From Methylobacterium sp. WL119 (lineage in GTDB: Bacteria > Pseudomonadota > Alphaproteobacteria > Rhizobiales > Beijerinckiaceae): a stretch of 42,787 nucleotides of DNA. The notes beneath the pieces were generated by a model, which made no database searches, was not told the DNA's origin, and saw only the letters and a list, made by a program, of their open reading frames with translations. The DNA lies in NCBI RefSeq assembly GCF_008039875.1, contig NZ_VRUU01000043.1, positions 1 to 42,787 on the forward strand, read 5' to 3'. Shown piece after piece: positions 10,367 through 18,370 of the stretch (position 1 is its first letter; each line of letters starts with the position of its first letter). The translations under genes and the position numbers were made by a program.

Positions 10367-10475
10367 CTCATCCTGAGGTGCCGCGTCGGCGACCTCGAAG
10401 GGGGGCTCCGAAAATCGCGCGCGCGCTGCAGGGCTCCTTCGAGGCCTCCGCTTCGCTGCGGCACCTCAGGGTGAG
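10367..10475. repeat. Long imperfect inverted repeat between convergent genes
   Basis: The outer arms 10367-10384 and 10458-10475 pair over 18 positions with one G-U type mismatch. Inner arms CCTCGAAG (10393-10400) and CTTCGAGG (10437-10444) form a second stem. It fills the gap between thiE/tenI and anbu, which converge. The arm beginning TCATCCTGAGGTGC resembles dispersed palindromes I recall from methylobacterial and rhizobial genomes. It is probably a REP-like element that also ends transcription from both sides. Confidence 0.75.
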
Positions 10476-10507
10476 GCTCACGGTTGGAGGATGTCCGGCG
10501 TGAGAAA

Positions 10508-11260
10508 CTACTTCGCGGCGGCAGGCCCGTAGGGCGGGCGCGGGATCGCCCGATGCGCGGCGCGGAGCGCCGCCGACCAGCGCTCGCGCAGGTCGTGGAA
10601 GTAGCCCTCGCCGGCCTCGATCCGATGATTCACCTCGAGGTCGAGGGCGTTGCGGCGCGCCAGCGCGATGTCGATCGGCAGGCCGACGCCGAGATTCGAG
10701 CGCATGGTCGAATCCATCGAGACAAGTCCGACCTTGAGCGCGTCGTAGAGCTCGGTCTCGAACTTCACCGCCCGGTCGAGGATCGGCTTGCCGTACTTGT
10801 GCTCGCCGATCTGCAGGAACGGTGCATCGGTACTGCACTCGATGAAGTTGCCGGCCGAGTAGATCAGGAACAGCCGCATCGGCTCGCTGCCGATCTGGCC
10901 GCCGAACAGCAGCGAGACCGAGAAGCGCAGGCTCGCCGCCTCGAAGCCCGCCTTCTCGATCGCGCGCACGTGGCGGATCGCGCGGCCGACGAGCTGGGCC
11001 GCCTCGAACATCGTCGTCGTCTCGACGAGCTTCAGCTTGGCCTCGCCGTTGTCGCCGGGCACGCCCTCGGAGAGCAGGCTCAGGACCGATTGCGTCACCG
11101 ACAGGTTGCCGGCCGAGGCCAGCATCATCACCCGCTCGCCCGGCACGTTGAAGTGATGGAGCTTGCGATAGGTCGAGATGTCGTCGAGCCCCGCATTGGT
11201 GCGGGTGTCGGCGATCATCACCAGGCCTTCCTCGACGAGGACGCCGACGCAGTAAGTCAT
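10508..11260 (-). CDS. Anbu, proteasome-related peptidase (bacterial proteasome homologue)
   Basis: A 250-residue Ntn-hydrolase of the Anbu family, related to HslV and proteasome beta subunits. The sequence begins Met-Thr-Tyr-Cys-Val-Gly; removal of Met would expose Thr2 as nucleophile. Asp18 in MIADTRTN and Lys33 in TYRKLHHF complete the proteasome-type triad. GNLSVTQS and the MRSNLGVGLPIDIA segment are characteristic of Anbu. There is no propeptide, as usual for the family. It is the last gene of a four-gene minus-strand operon with ATP-grasp, alpha-E and transglutaminase-like proteins, the gene set classically found with Anbu. The physiological substrate is unknown; the context suggests processing of a peptide tag or small peptide made by the ATP-grasp partner. 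Confidence 0.92.
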   Translation of the reverse strand: MTYCVGVLVEEGLVMIADTRTNAGLDDISTYRKLHHFNVPGERVMMLASAGNLSVTQSVLSLLSEGVPGDNGEAKLKLVETTTMFEAAQLVGRAIRHVRAIEKAGFEAASLRFSVSLLFGGQIGSEPMRLFLIYSAGNFIECSTDAPFLQIGEHKYGKPILDRAVKFETELYDALKVGLVSMDSTMRSNLGVGLPIDIALARRNALDLEVNHRIEAGEGYFHDLRERWSAALRAAHRAIPRPPYGPAAAK

Positions 11261-11291
11261 GGGATCAGGCTTTTCGAAGAGGCGCGGAGCG

Positions 11292-12119
11292 TCAGGATTG
11301 CGGTGCCGCCTGGGCTTGCTCCACCCGGAGCTTCACGTCCAGCGTTTCGGTGCCGCCGCCTGTGCGACTGCCGCGAATCGGGGCAGCCCCGAGGTAGTCG
11401 AGCCCGGATGCGACGCGGATATAGGCTTCCGTGGTGGCGTCGCCGGTGGTCGGATCGAAGCCGACCCAGCCGAGATCCGGCACCAGCGCCTCGGCCCAGC
11501 CGTGCGGCGTCTCCTGCTCGGCGTCGCTCCCCTCCGGGCGGTGGTAGCCGGAGACGTAGCGCGCCGGGATCGCCCGGTAGCGGGCGGCGGCGATGAAGAC
11601 GTGGGCGAAGTCCTGGCATACGCCGGCTCCGGCCTCGAAGGCCTTCGGCGAGGGCACGGCGGCGCTCGCGGGGCCTGGCGTGTAGGCCATGTGCGCGTGC
11701 ACCGCGGCCATCAGCCGATGCAGGAAGGGGAGGGCTGCCGGGTCTCCGGCGCCGGCGACCGCGTCGGACAGCGCCTGGATCTCCGGGCTCGGCAGCACGA
11801 GGTCGGTGTCGCGCAGGTAGAACGTCTCGGGCAGGCGCTCGACGGCGCCGCGGACGATGCCGTGGGTCTCGTGGGTGTCGACCTCGCCGGTGACGCGAAT
11901 CACCAACGCGTCGGAGGCCTGGTCCGGCGTGAACCAGTGGACCACGTTGCCGTAGCCGTCCTCGCGCTCGGTGAGCCGTCCGTCGACCGAAGGCTCGATC
12001 CGCCAGCGCCGGACGTACTGGCCGTCATGGTCGCGCGGCGTCATCCGCAGGACCTGGATCAGGCCGCGTGCCGGTTGCTCGTAGCTGTAGATGGTCTCGT
12101 GGACCACGCGAATGCGCAT
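11292..12119 (-). CDS. Transglutaminase-like cysteine peptidase of the Anbu operon
   Basis: A 275-residue protein with the N-terminal beta-rich region of this family (MRIRVVHETIYSYEQPA, then RMTPRDHDGQ) and a C-terminal transglutaminase-like domain. The catalytic Cys is in AGVCQDFAHVF, His in TPHGWAEALV, and Asp in VGFDPTTG, giving a complete triad. Proteins of this type usually act as proteases or amidases, not as true transglutaminases. The gene ends 31 bases before anbu starts and is about 150 bases downstream of the alpha-E gene. It may cleave or trim the product of the ATP-grasp ligase; this is inferred from context. Confidence 0.9.
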   Translation of the reverse strand: MRIRVVHETIYSYEQPARGLIQVLRMTPRDHDGQYVRRWRIEPSVDGRLTEREDGYGNVVHWFTPDQASDALVIRVTGEVDTHETHGIVRGAVERLPETFYLRDTDLVLPSPEIQALSDAVAGAGDPAALPFLHRLMAAVHAHMAYTPGPASAAVPSPKAFEAGAGVCQDFAHVFIAAARYRAIPARYVSGYHRPEGSDAEQETPHGWAEALVPDLGWVGFDPTTGDATTEAYIRVASGLDYLGAAPIRGSRTGGGTETLDVKLRVEQAQAAPQS

Positions 12120-12273
12120 GCGTCGATTCTGCCCGTCCTGGCTCCGCCGGTCTCGGCGACACGGCGCCCCTGATGGACGCCGCGGCGCCCGAAGTCACAC
12201 GTTTTACACGACGTTCCGACGGAGCGCGCAACCGCGGAAGCGGAACCGCGCGTATTCCGCTGCGGCTCGAGCC

Positions 12274-13218
12274 TCAGCCGAGATACTGCTCGGCGATGGC
12301 GGCGCCGACCTTGTTGTTCTCGCCGATGAAAGCGATCACGAACTCATGCAGGCCGGACGCGAAGACCCGGTCGATCTCCTCGCTTTCCAGCCGTGCGAGC
12401 AGGTTGCTCGCCAAGCGCTGGCTGGCGCCGCGGCGTCCGTAGGCGTCGGCGATCAGGTCGAGATGCTCGACGAGGACGCCGTAGCAGTTGGCGAAGGAGC
12501 GCGGCATCTGCCGGTTGAGGATCAGGAGGTCGGCGACCAGCAACGGCTTGACGCTCTCGCGATACACCCAGTGATAGGCGTTGAAGGCCGAGACTTCGCG
12601 CAGGATCGTCGTCCACTGGAAGTAGTCGAGGCTGCCGCCGATCTTCTCGGTGTCCGGCAGCAGGATCTTGTACTTCACGTCGAGGATGCGGGCGGTGTTG
12701 TCGGCCCGCTCGATCGCGGTGCCGAGACGCGTGAACCAGTAGGTGTCGTTGCGCAGCATCGTCCGGTAGGCCGAGCCGTCGAAGGTCAGCGAGATGCCCT
12801 TCACCCAATCGAGGAAGCGCGTGAACGCGTCGCGGTCGAGGTCCTTCTTCTCGTAGGACCGCAGCTCGAGCCAGGCGCCGTTGATCGTGTCCCACATTTC
12901 GGTGGTGAGCGCGGTGCGCACGCTGCGCGCGTTCTCGCGGGCGCTCTCGATGCAGGAGCGGATCGAGGACGGGTTGTGCGGGCTGAAGGCGAGGAAGTCG
13001 CACACCGTCGCGGCGTTCACGCCGTCGTAGTGCGGCTTGAACACCTCCGGATCGCCGGCCGAGGCGAGGGCCGAAGCCCACTCGTTGGTCTCGCCCCCGC
13101 CGTAGCTCGTCGGCAGCGAGGCCAGGCGATGCGCCGCATCGAGGATGCGGGCGACGAACTCCGCCCGTTCGACGTAGCGCGAGAGCCAGTAGAGGTTGTC
13201 GGCAGTCCTGGAGAGCAT
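12274..13218 (-). CDS. Alpha-E domain protein (DUF403)
   Basis: A 314-residue, mostly helical protein. The start MLSRTADNLYWLSRYVERAEF is diagnostic for the alpha-E family: the repeated Arg/Glu-containing helices are its hallmark. It further contains RADNTARILDVKYKILLP and a C-terminal LARLESEEIDRVFASGLHEF helix. The molecular function is not established; comparative genomics ties it to circularly permuted ATP-grasp ligases and transglutaminase-like peptidases, as here. It starts 83 bases after the ATP-grasp stop. No membrane segments or signal peptide are seen. Confidence 0.9.
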   Translation of the reverse strand: MLSRTADNLYWLSRYVERAEFVARILDAAHRLASLPTSYGGGETNEWASALASAGDPEVFKPHYDGVNAATVCDFLAFSPHNPSSIRSCIESARENARSVRTALTTEMWDTINGAWLELRSYEKKDLDRDAFTRFLDWVKGISLTFDGSAYRTMLRNDTYWFTRLGTAIERADNTARILDVKYKILLPDTEKIGGSLDYFQWTTILREVSAFNAYHWVYRESVKPLLVADLLILNRQMPRSFANCYGVLVEHLDLIADAYGRRGASQRLASNLLARLESEEIDRVFASGLHEFVIAFIGENNKVGAAIAEQYLG

Positions 13219-13301
13219 GGCTGTTTCGCTGGGGTCTCTTCGGCTTCGGCCCGGGGGCGTCCACCGCTGGGCGGTTCTCGGTGAAAGCAGGCGTCACGCC
13301 A

Positions 13302-14741
13302 TCACGCGTCGAGAACCCAGGTGTCCTTCGTACCGCCCCCTTGGCTGGAATTCACCACCAAAGATCCTTCCTTCAGCGCCACGCGGGTGAGACCGCCCGG
13401 CACGATGCGGATCTCGTCGGCGCCGCACAGCACGAAGGGGCGCAGGTCGACGTGGCGCGGGGCCACCCCGGAGGCGACGAAGGTCGGGCAGGTGGAGAGC
13501 GACAGCGTCGGCTGGGCGATGAAGCCGTCCGGCGCGTGGCGCAGGCGCTTGGCGAATTCCTCGATCTCGCGCTTGGTCGCGTGCGGCCCGACGAGCATGC
13601 CGTAGCCGCCCGAGCCGTTGACCTCCTTGACCACCAGCTCGGACAGGTTGTCCATCACGTAGGAGAAGGCCTCCTTCTCGCGGCAGCGATAGGTCGGCAC
13701 GTTGTGCAGGATCGGCTCCTCGCCGGTGAAGAACTTCACGATCTCCGGCATGTAGCTGTAGACCGCCTTGTCGTCGGCGATGCCGGTGCCGACCGCGTTG
13801 GCGAGCGTCACGCTGCCGCGCTCGTAGGCGTTCATGATGCCCGGCACGCCGAGCATCGAATCCGGCCGGAACACCAGCGGATCGAGGAAGTCGTCGTCGA
13901 GGCGGCGGTAGATCACGTCGACCCGGCGCGGGCCTTCGGTGGTCCGCATGTAGACCACGTCGTCCTTGGTGAAGAGGTCGCCCGCCTCGACCAGCTCGAC
14001 GCCGAGCTTGTCGGCCAGGAACGAGTGCTCGTAGAACGCCGAGTTGTAGCGCCCGGGCGTCAGCAGCACGACGGTCGGGTCGCGGGTCGCCGTCGCCGGC
14101 GCGAGGCTGCGGAGCGTCGCCAGCAGCGCGTCCGGATAGTTCTCGACCGGCGCGACGCGGTGGCGGGAGAACAGGTCCGGGAACAGCCGCAGCATCACCT
14201 CGCGATTCTCGAGCATGTACGACACGCCGGACGGGATGCGGGCGTTGTCCTCGAGCACGAAGAAGTCGTTCTCGCCGGTGCGGACGATGTCGATCCCCGC
14301 GATGTGCACGTAGAGGTCGTGCGGCACCCGGAACGACCGCATCTCCATGCGGTAATGCGCGTTCTTGTAGACGAGGTCGGCCGGGATGATGCCGGCCTTG
14401 ATGCATTCCTGCGCGCCGTAGATGTCCTTCAGGAACATGTTGATCGCGGTGACGCGCTGCTTCAGCCCGCGCTCCAGGAAACCCCATTCCGGCTTGGTGA
14501 TCACCCGCGGGATGATGTCGAACGGGATCAGCCGCTCGGTCGATTCGTTGTCGCCGTAGACCGCAAAGGTAATGCCGATGCGCCGGAACAGCAGCTCGGC
14601 CTGGCTCCGGCGGGTGTTGAAATGGTCGGCCGGCGTCGTGTCGAGCCAGTTCTTCAGCTGACCGTAGGCCTCGCGGACGTCGTCGGGACTCGTCGCGGCG
14701 CCTGCGAAGGCGGTCATCTCGTCGAAGGCCACGGCCGCCAT
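13302..14741 (-). CDS. Circularly permuted ATP-grasp protein (type 2, DUF404/DUF407)
   Basis: A 479-residue predicted ATP-dependent carboxylate-amine ligase and first gene of the Anbu operon. Landmarks are the N-terminal ERLIPFDIIPRVI and FLKDIYGAQECIKAGIIP, then GIDIVRTGENDFFVLEDNARIPSGVSY, the glycine-rich VNGSGGYGMLVGP loop and the C-terminal end rich in Ser-Gln-Gly-Gly-Gly before KDTWVLDA. These are standard for the permuted ATP-grasp family, proposed to form peptide or amide bonds on unknown substrates. ATG 14741 is preceded by a GGGAGAG ribosome site. The roughly 90-base gap from radC suggests its own promoter. Confidence 0.92.
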   Translation of the reverse strand: MAAVAFDEMTAFAGAATSPDDVREAYGQLKNWLDTTPADHFNTRRSQAELLFRRIGITFAVYGDNESTERLIPFDIIPRVITKPEWGFLERGLKQRVTAINMFLKDIYGAQECIKAGIIPADLVYKNAHYRMEMRSFRVPHDLYVHIAGIDIVRTGENDFFVLEDNARIPSGVSYMLENREVMLRLFPDLFSRHRVAPVENYPDALLATLRSLAPATATRDPTVVLLTPGRYNSAFYEHSFLADKLGVELVEAGDLFTKDDVVYMRTTEGPRRVDVIYRRLDDDFLDPLVFRPDSMLGVPGIMNAYERGSVTLANAVGTGIADDKAVYSYMPEIVKFFTGEEPILHNVPTYRCREKEAFSYVMDNLSELVVKEVNGSGGYGMLVGPHATKREIEEFAKRLRHAPDGFIAQPTLSLSTCPTFVASGVAPRHVDLRPFVLCGADEIRIVPGGLTRVALKEGSLVVNSSQGGGTKDTWVLDA

Positions 14742-14831
14742 TCAGTCTCTCCCAGATCCGTCACGCTAGAGGCAAGAGGCGCGCCACGCAAAGGGATTAC
14801 GGCCTCGTTCGGGGCTCGTTCCAAACACGCG

Positions 14832-15578
14832 TCAGATGAGGCGCAGGCCTTTCAGGCTGGCATGGCCTGACCGGCCGAGGATGACGTGGTCGTGCACCAC
14901 GATCTTCAGCGGGCTGAGCACGGCGATCACTTCGCGCGTCATCGTCACGTCGGCGACCGAGGGCGCCGGATCGCCGGACGGGTGGTTGTGCGCCAGGATG
15001 ATCGCCGTCGCCGAGAGCTCCAGCGACCGCCGCGCCACCTCGCGCGGGTAGACCGGCGTGTGGTCGACGGTCCCGCGCCCCTGGATCTCGTCGGCGATGA
15101 GGTGGTTGCGCTTGTCGAGGAACAGCACCCGGAACTCCTCGCGGGTGGCGAAGGCCATGGTGGCGCGCAGGTACTCGATGAGCTCGGCCCAGGAGGAAAG
15201 CAGCGCGCGCTGGGCGATCGCGCCGCGCGCCAGCCGGCGGCCCGCCGCCTCCATCAACTTGAGGTCGGCGACCACGCCGGCGCTGACGCCCTCGACCTCG
15301 GCGAGCCGGGCCGGATCGGCGCTCAGCACCTCGGCGAAGCTGCCGAAGCGGCGGATCAGCGCCTTGGCCAGCGGCTTCACGTCCCGCCGCGGGATCGCGC
15401 GGAACAGGGCAAGCTCGAGCATCTCGTAGTCGGGCAGGGCGTCGGCCCCCTGCTTGGCGAAGCGCTCGCGCAGGCGATCGCGGTGGCCGAGATAGTGCGG
15501 CGGCTCCTCGGGCTTCGGCGCGACGGCCGGCCGCTCGGCGAACAATCCGCCCTCAGCCGCGTCGCCCGGGCCCGTCAC
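14832..15578 (-). CDS. radC: RadC/JAB-domain protein
   Basis: A 248-residue member of the RadC family. The N-terminal helix-hairpin-helix-like part (about 30-105) is followed by an MPN/JAMM metal site: [20 protein letters not shown] supplies two His and one Asp ligand, with conserved [22 protein letters not shown] ahead of it. Originally named for DNA repair, but that role has been disputed and the true function is unclear. The start is GTG 15578, with GAGG overlapping the map stop codon; only 4 bases separate it from map, so the two are translated from one message. The Pro/Ala/Glu-rich first 28 residues are probably disordered. Confidence 0.93.
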   Translation of the reverse strand: MTGPGDAAEGGLFAERPAVAPKPEEPPHYLGHRDRLRERFAKQGADALPDYEMLELALFRAIPRRDVKPLAKALIRRFGSFAEVLSADPARLAEVEGVSAGVVADLKLMEAAGRRLARGAIAQRALLSSWAELIEYLRATMAFATREEFRVLFLDKRNHLIADEIQGRGTVDHTPVYPREVARRSLELSATAIILAHNHPSGDPAPSVADVTMTREVIAVLSPLKIVVHDHVILGRSGHASLKGLRLI

Positions 15579-15582
15579 GACC

Positions 15583-16401
15583 TCAAGCGCCTGGGTTGCC
15601 GGGCTGGTGCAGCCCCTTCGGCGAGACCGTGAAGATCTCGACGCCGGTCTCGGTGACGGCCACCGTGTGCTCGAACTGCGCCGACAGCGAGCGGTCGCGC
15701 GTCACCGCGGTCCAGCCGTCGGAGAGCACCTTCACCGCCGGCCGGCCGAGGTTGATCATCGGCTCGATGGTGAAGAACTGCCCCGGCCGCAGCGGCACGT
15801 CGTAGCTCGCCTCAACGTAGTGCAGGATGGTCGGCGCATCGTGGTAGCTCCGACCGAGGCCGTGGCCGCAGAAGTCGCGCACCACCGAGCAGCGCTCGCC
15901 CTCGGCGTAGTCCTGGATCGCGCGGCCGATGTCGTTGGTCGATCCGCCGGGCTTCACCGCGGCGACGCCCCGCATCAGCGCCTCGTAGGTGATCTCGCAC
16001 AGGCGCGCCGCCTTGCGCGGCACCTCGCCGACGAAGGCCATCCGGCTCGAATCGCCGTGCCATCCGTCGAGGATCAGGCACATGTCGAGGTTGACGATGT
16101 CGCCCTCGCGCAGCGGCTTGTCGTTGGGGATGCCGTGGCAGACCACGTGGTTGATCGAGGTGCAGATCGACTTCGGATAGCCGCGGTAGAGCAGCGAGGC
16201 CGGGTAGGCGCCGTGATCCATCGCGAACTCGTAGGCGAGCTTGTCGAGCGCCTCGGTGGTCACGCCCGGCTGCGTCGCCTCCATCAGCACGTCGAGGCCT
16301 TCCGCCGTCAGGCGTCCGGCACGGCGCATGCCCGCGAACCCCTCCGGCCCGTGGATCGGTGCCTGGGGCACGCGCCGCGTCGCTTGGTCTTGCTGGGTCA
16401 T
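15583..16401 (-). CDS. map: Methionine aminopeptidase, type I
   Basis: Removes the initiator Met from nascent proteins; binds two divalent metal ions. 272 residues from ATG 16401 ([10 protein letters not shown]). The frame is open 53 codons further up but without conserved sequence. The metal ligands appear in order: Asp in [18 protein letters not shown] (two Asp), His in [10 protein letters not shown], Glu in FFTIEPMI and Glu in AQFEHTVAV. The [18 protein letters not shown] segment is typical. Upstream of radC in a two-gene unit and divergent from the zinc-finger gene at 16572; the 170-base gap should hold both promoters. Confidence 0.96.
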   Translation of the reverse strand: MTQQDQATRRVPQAPIHGPEGFAGMRRAGRLTAEGLDVLMEATQPGVTTEALDKLAYEFAMDHGAYPASLLYRGYPKSICTSINHVVCHGIPNDKPLREGDIVNLDMCLILDGWHGDSSRMAFVGEVPRKAARLCEITYEALMRGVAAVKPGGSTNDIGRAIQDYAEGERCSVVRDFCGHGLGRSYHDAPTILHYVEASYDVPLRPGQFFTIEPMINLGRPAVKVLSDGWTAVTRDRSLSAQFEHTVAVTETGVEIFTVSPKGLHQPGNPGA

Positions 16402-16571
16402 CGAGGGGCTTGTCCGCGCCGGGTCGGTCTTCGAAGGCTTATGTACGGCGTGGCCGCCGAGGCGCCAAGTGACCGGCGTTCGCCCCCAGGCTTGCGCCGG
16501 ACGAACGCACGGCGGCATAAGCGGGGCTCGGGCGACCCGGTGCGAGGGGTCCCAAGGCACAGGACGGCGCG

Positions 16572-16826
16572 ATGGCTGACAGGGCGGTACCGCACTTCCA
16601 CAACGAGCTCGGCGTCGCGGTCATCCATGTCGGCTCGCGGGAGTTCATGTGCATCGGCGCATTGCCGCCGTTCGATCATCCGCACGTGTTCCTCGACATG
16701 GGCGCCGACAACGAGATCATCTGCCAGTACTGCTCGACGCTGTATCGCCACCGCGCCGACCTGAAGGCCGGCCATGCCGACCCGGCGGCATGCGTCTGGC
16801 ACGATCAGAAGGCGGCGGCCGAATAG
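16572..16826 (+). CDS. CHCC-type zinc-finger protein
   Basis: An 84-residue protein of the zf-CHCC family, related to the zinc-binding tail of mitochondrial complex I subunit NDUFS6. Likely ligands are Cys27 in FMCIGA, His36 or His38 in DHPHVFLDMG, and Cys51 and Cys54 in ICQYC. Alphaproteobacteria usually encode one such protein; a role in complex I or ubiquinone-linked metabolism has been proposed but not settled. It lies 4 bases upstream of an FAD monooxygenase that resembles ubiquinone hydroxylases, so the two are probably co-transcribed. Confidence 0.88.
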   Translation: MADRAVPHFHNELGVAVIHVGSREFMCIGALPPFDHPHVFLDMGADNEIICQYCSTLYRHRADLKAGHADPAACVWHDQKAAAE

Positions 16827-16830
16827 GGTC

Positions 16831-18030
16831 ATGCCCCGAGACCCTCAGCCGCCGCTGACCGTCGCTATCGTCGGTGGCGGGATCGGCGGCCTGACCGCGG
16901 CGCTGGCGCTGAACGCCGCCGGCCATGCGGTGACGGTGGTCGAGCGCCGCACCGGCTTCAGCGAGGTCGGCGCCGGCCTCCAGCTCTCGCCGAACGCGAG
17001 CCGCGTGCTCGCCGATCTCGGGCTCGCGGCGGCGCTCCGGCGCGCCGGCTCCGAGCCGCCGGGCGTGACCGTCCGCGCCCTCGATTCGGGCCGGCGGATC
17101 GGGGCGGTGGCGCTGGGCGCCAAGGCCCGCGAGCAGTTCGGCGCGCCGTACTACGTCATCCACCGGGCCGACCTTCAGACCCTGCTCCTCGACGCGGTGC
17201 GCTCCCGCCCCGGCATCCGCCTGATGATGGGCCGTGCCGTCATGGGCCTCACCGAGACCGAGGACGCCGTCACTCTTGCCCTCGAAAGCGGCAACGGCAC
17301 CCGCAACGACAGCCTCTCGGCCGAGCTGGTGATCGGGGCGGACGGCCTGCGCTCGCGCATCCGCGGCCACCTCGACCCACGCCCGCTCGCGACCGCCGGG
17401 ATGGCGGCGTGGCGGGCGATCGTGCCGCGCGAGGCCGTGCCCGAGGCGCTGGCCGGCGAGGCGACCGGGCTGTGGCTCGGGCGCGGCCGGCACGTGGTCC
17501 ACTACCCGATCCATGCCGGCCGAGACCTCAACGTCGTGGCGATCGTGCCCGAGCGGCAGGGCGACGAGGATTGGGGCCGGCTCGGGGATCCGGCGGTGCT
17601 GCGCGCGCATTTCCGCACCTGCGCGCCGGAGCTGCTCGAGCTGCTGACCGTGCCGGATTCCTGGCTGGTCTGGTCGCTCGCCGACCGCCCGGTGGCGCGG
17701 CCGATCGCGCGCGGCCGGGTCGCGCTGCTGGGCGATGCCGCCCACCCGGTGCTGCCGTTCCTGGCGCAGGGGGCGGCGCTGGCGATCGAGGACTGCTCGA
17801 TCCTGACGCGGTGCCTCGCCGAGCATCCGGTCGCGGACGCGCTCGCGGCCTACACCAAGGCGCGCCGGCGCCGCGTCCGCCGGGTGCAGCGCGCCGCCCG
17901 CGGCAACGGCCGGACCTACCATGCCGGCGGCCTCACCGCCTTCGTGCGCGACGCGGTGATGCGCCGCCTCGGGCCCGACGGCATGCGCGCGCGCTACGCC
18001 TGGCTCTACGGCTGGACGCCGAACGCTTGA
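16831..18030 (+). CDS. FAD-dependent aromatic monooxygenase (UbiH/salicylate hydroxylase type)
   Basis: A 399-residue class A flavoprotein monooxygenase. The N-terminal Rossmann motif VAIVGGGIGGLTAALALNAAG is followed by GAGLQLSPNASRVL, the middle DG motif VIGADGLRSRIRG (about 167-178), and the FAD-ribityl motif VALLGDAAHPVLPFLAQGAALAIED (about 290-315). The overall layout resembles salicylate or 3-hydroxybenzoate hydroxylases and ubiquinone-pathway hydroxylases; the aromatic substrate cannot be told from sequence. The ATG at 16831, 4 bases after the zinc-finger gene, is chosen over the upstream frame extension that overlaps that gene. tRNA-Leu begins 40 bases after the stop. Confidence 0.85.
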   Translation: MPRDPQPPLTVAIVGGGIGGLTAALALNAAGHAVTVVERRTGFSEVGAGLQLSPNASRVLADLGLAAALRRAGSEPPGVTVRALDSGRRIGAVALGAKAREQFGAPYYVIHRADLQTLLLDAVRSRPGIRLMMGRAVMGLTETEDAVTLALESGNGTRNDSLSAELVIGADGLRSRIRGHLDPRPLATAGMAAWRAIVPREAVPEALAGEATGLWLGRGRHVVHYPIHAGRDLNVVAIVPERQGDEDWGRLGDPAVLRAHFRTCAPELLELLTVPDSWLVWSLADRPVARPIARGRVALLGDAAHPVLPFLAQGAALAIEDCSILTRCLAEHPVADALAAYTKARRRRVRRVQRAARGNGRTYHAGGLTAFVRDAVMRRLGPDGMRARYAWLYGWTPNA

Positions 18031-18070
18031 TCTCGCCGACGCCGGCGGCTACCGCTTCGGCACATCGAGG

Positions 18071-18156
18071 GGCCGCTTGCCGAAATTGGTAGACGGAAGG
18101 CACTTAAAATGCCTCGGGCTTCGCCCGTGTGGGTTCGAGTCCCACAGCGGCCACCA
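18071..18156 (+). tRNA. tRNA-Leu (anticodon UAA)
   Basis: The acceptor GGCCGCT (18071-18077) pairs with AGCGGCC (18146-18152), followed by discriminator A and an encoded CCA (18154-18156). The anticodon stem AGGCA/TGCCT encloses loop CTTAAAA with anticodon TAA. A long variable arm (CGGGCTTCGCCCG) marks it as class II, and the T arm GTGGG-TTCGAGT-CCCAC is canonical. It reads leucine UUA/UUG codons, UUA being very rare in this GC-rich genome. Confidence 0.97.
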
Positions 18157-18370
18157 CGCCCCGATCCTTGCCCGGCACCGGCCGTCCTGATACGCGAGCG
18201 GGATCATCTCCAGGGATTGCGGGGAAGGGTGCGACGCGCACGCTCCGCAGAACCGTACCGCGTAGGGTTCGCCGCGGGCATGGCGCGTGCCTGCCCGTGC
18301 GGCCCTGTACCCGTCATCGGGCCGGGCGCGCTCCCGCGCCGGCCCCGCCGAACCTGATAGGATGCCTGCG

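Noticed and set aside
10367..10475. Possible CRISPR or attachment site from repeated GC blocks
   Set aside because: Only one pair of inverted arms, no regularly spaced direct repeats and no cas or integrase gene nearby.
16402..16560. N-terminal extension of methionine aminopeptidase by 53 residues
   Set aside because: The extension is Pro/Arg-rich and unlike MetAP; the conserved protein and standard length begin at ATG 16401.
18071..18156. tRNA-Leu as an integration site for a genomic island
   Set aside because: No integrase follows, no partial copy of the tRNA 3' end was noticed downstream, and the next gene is the housekeeping ettA.
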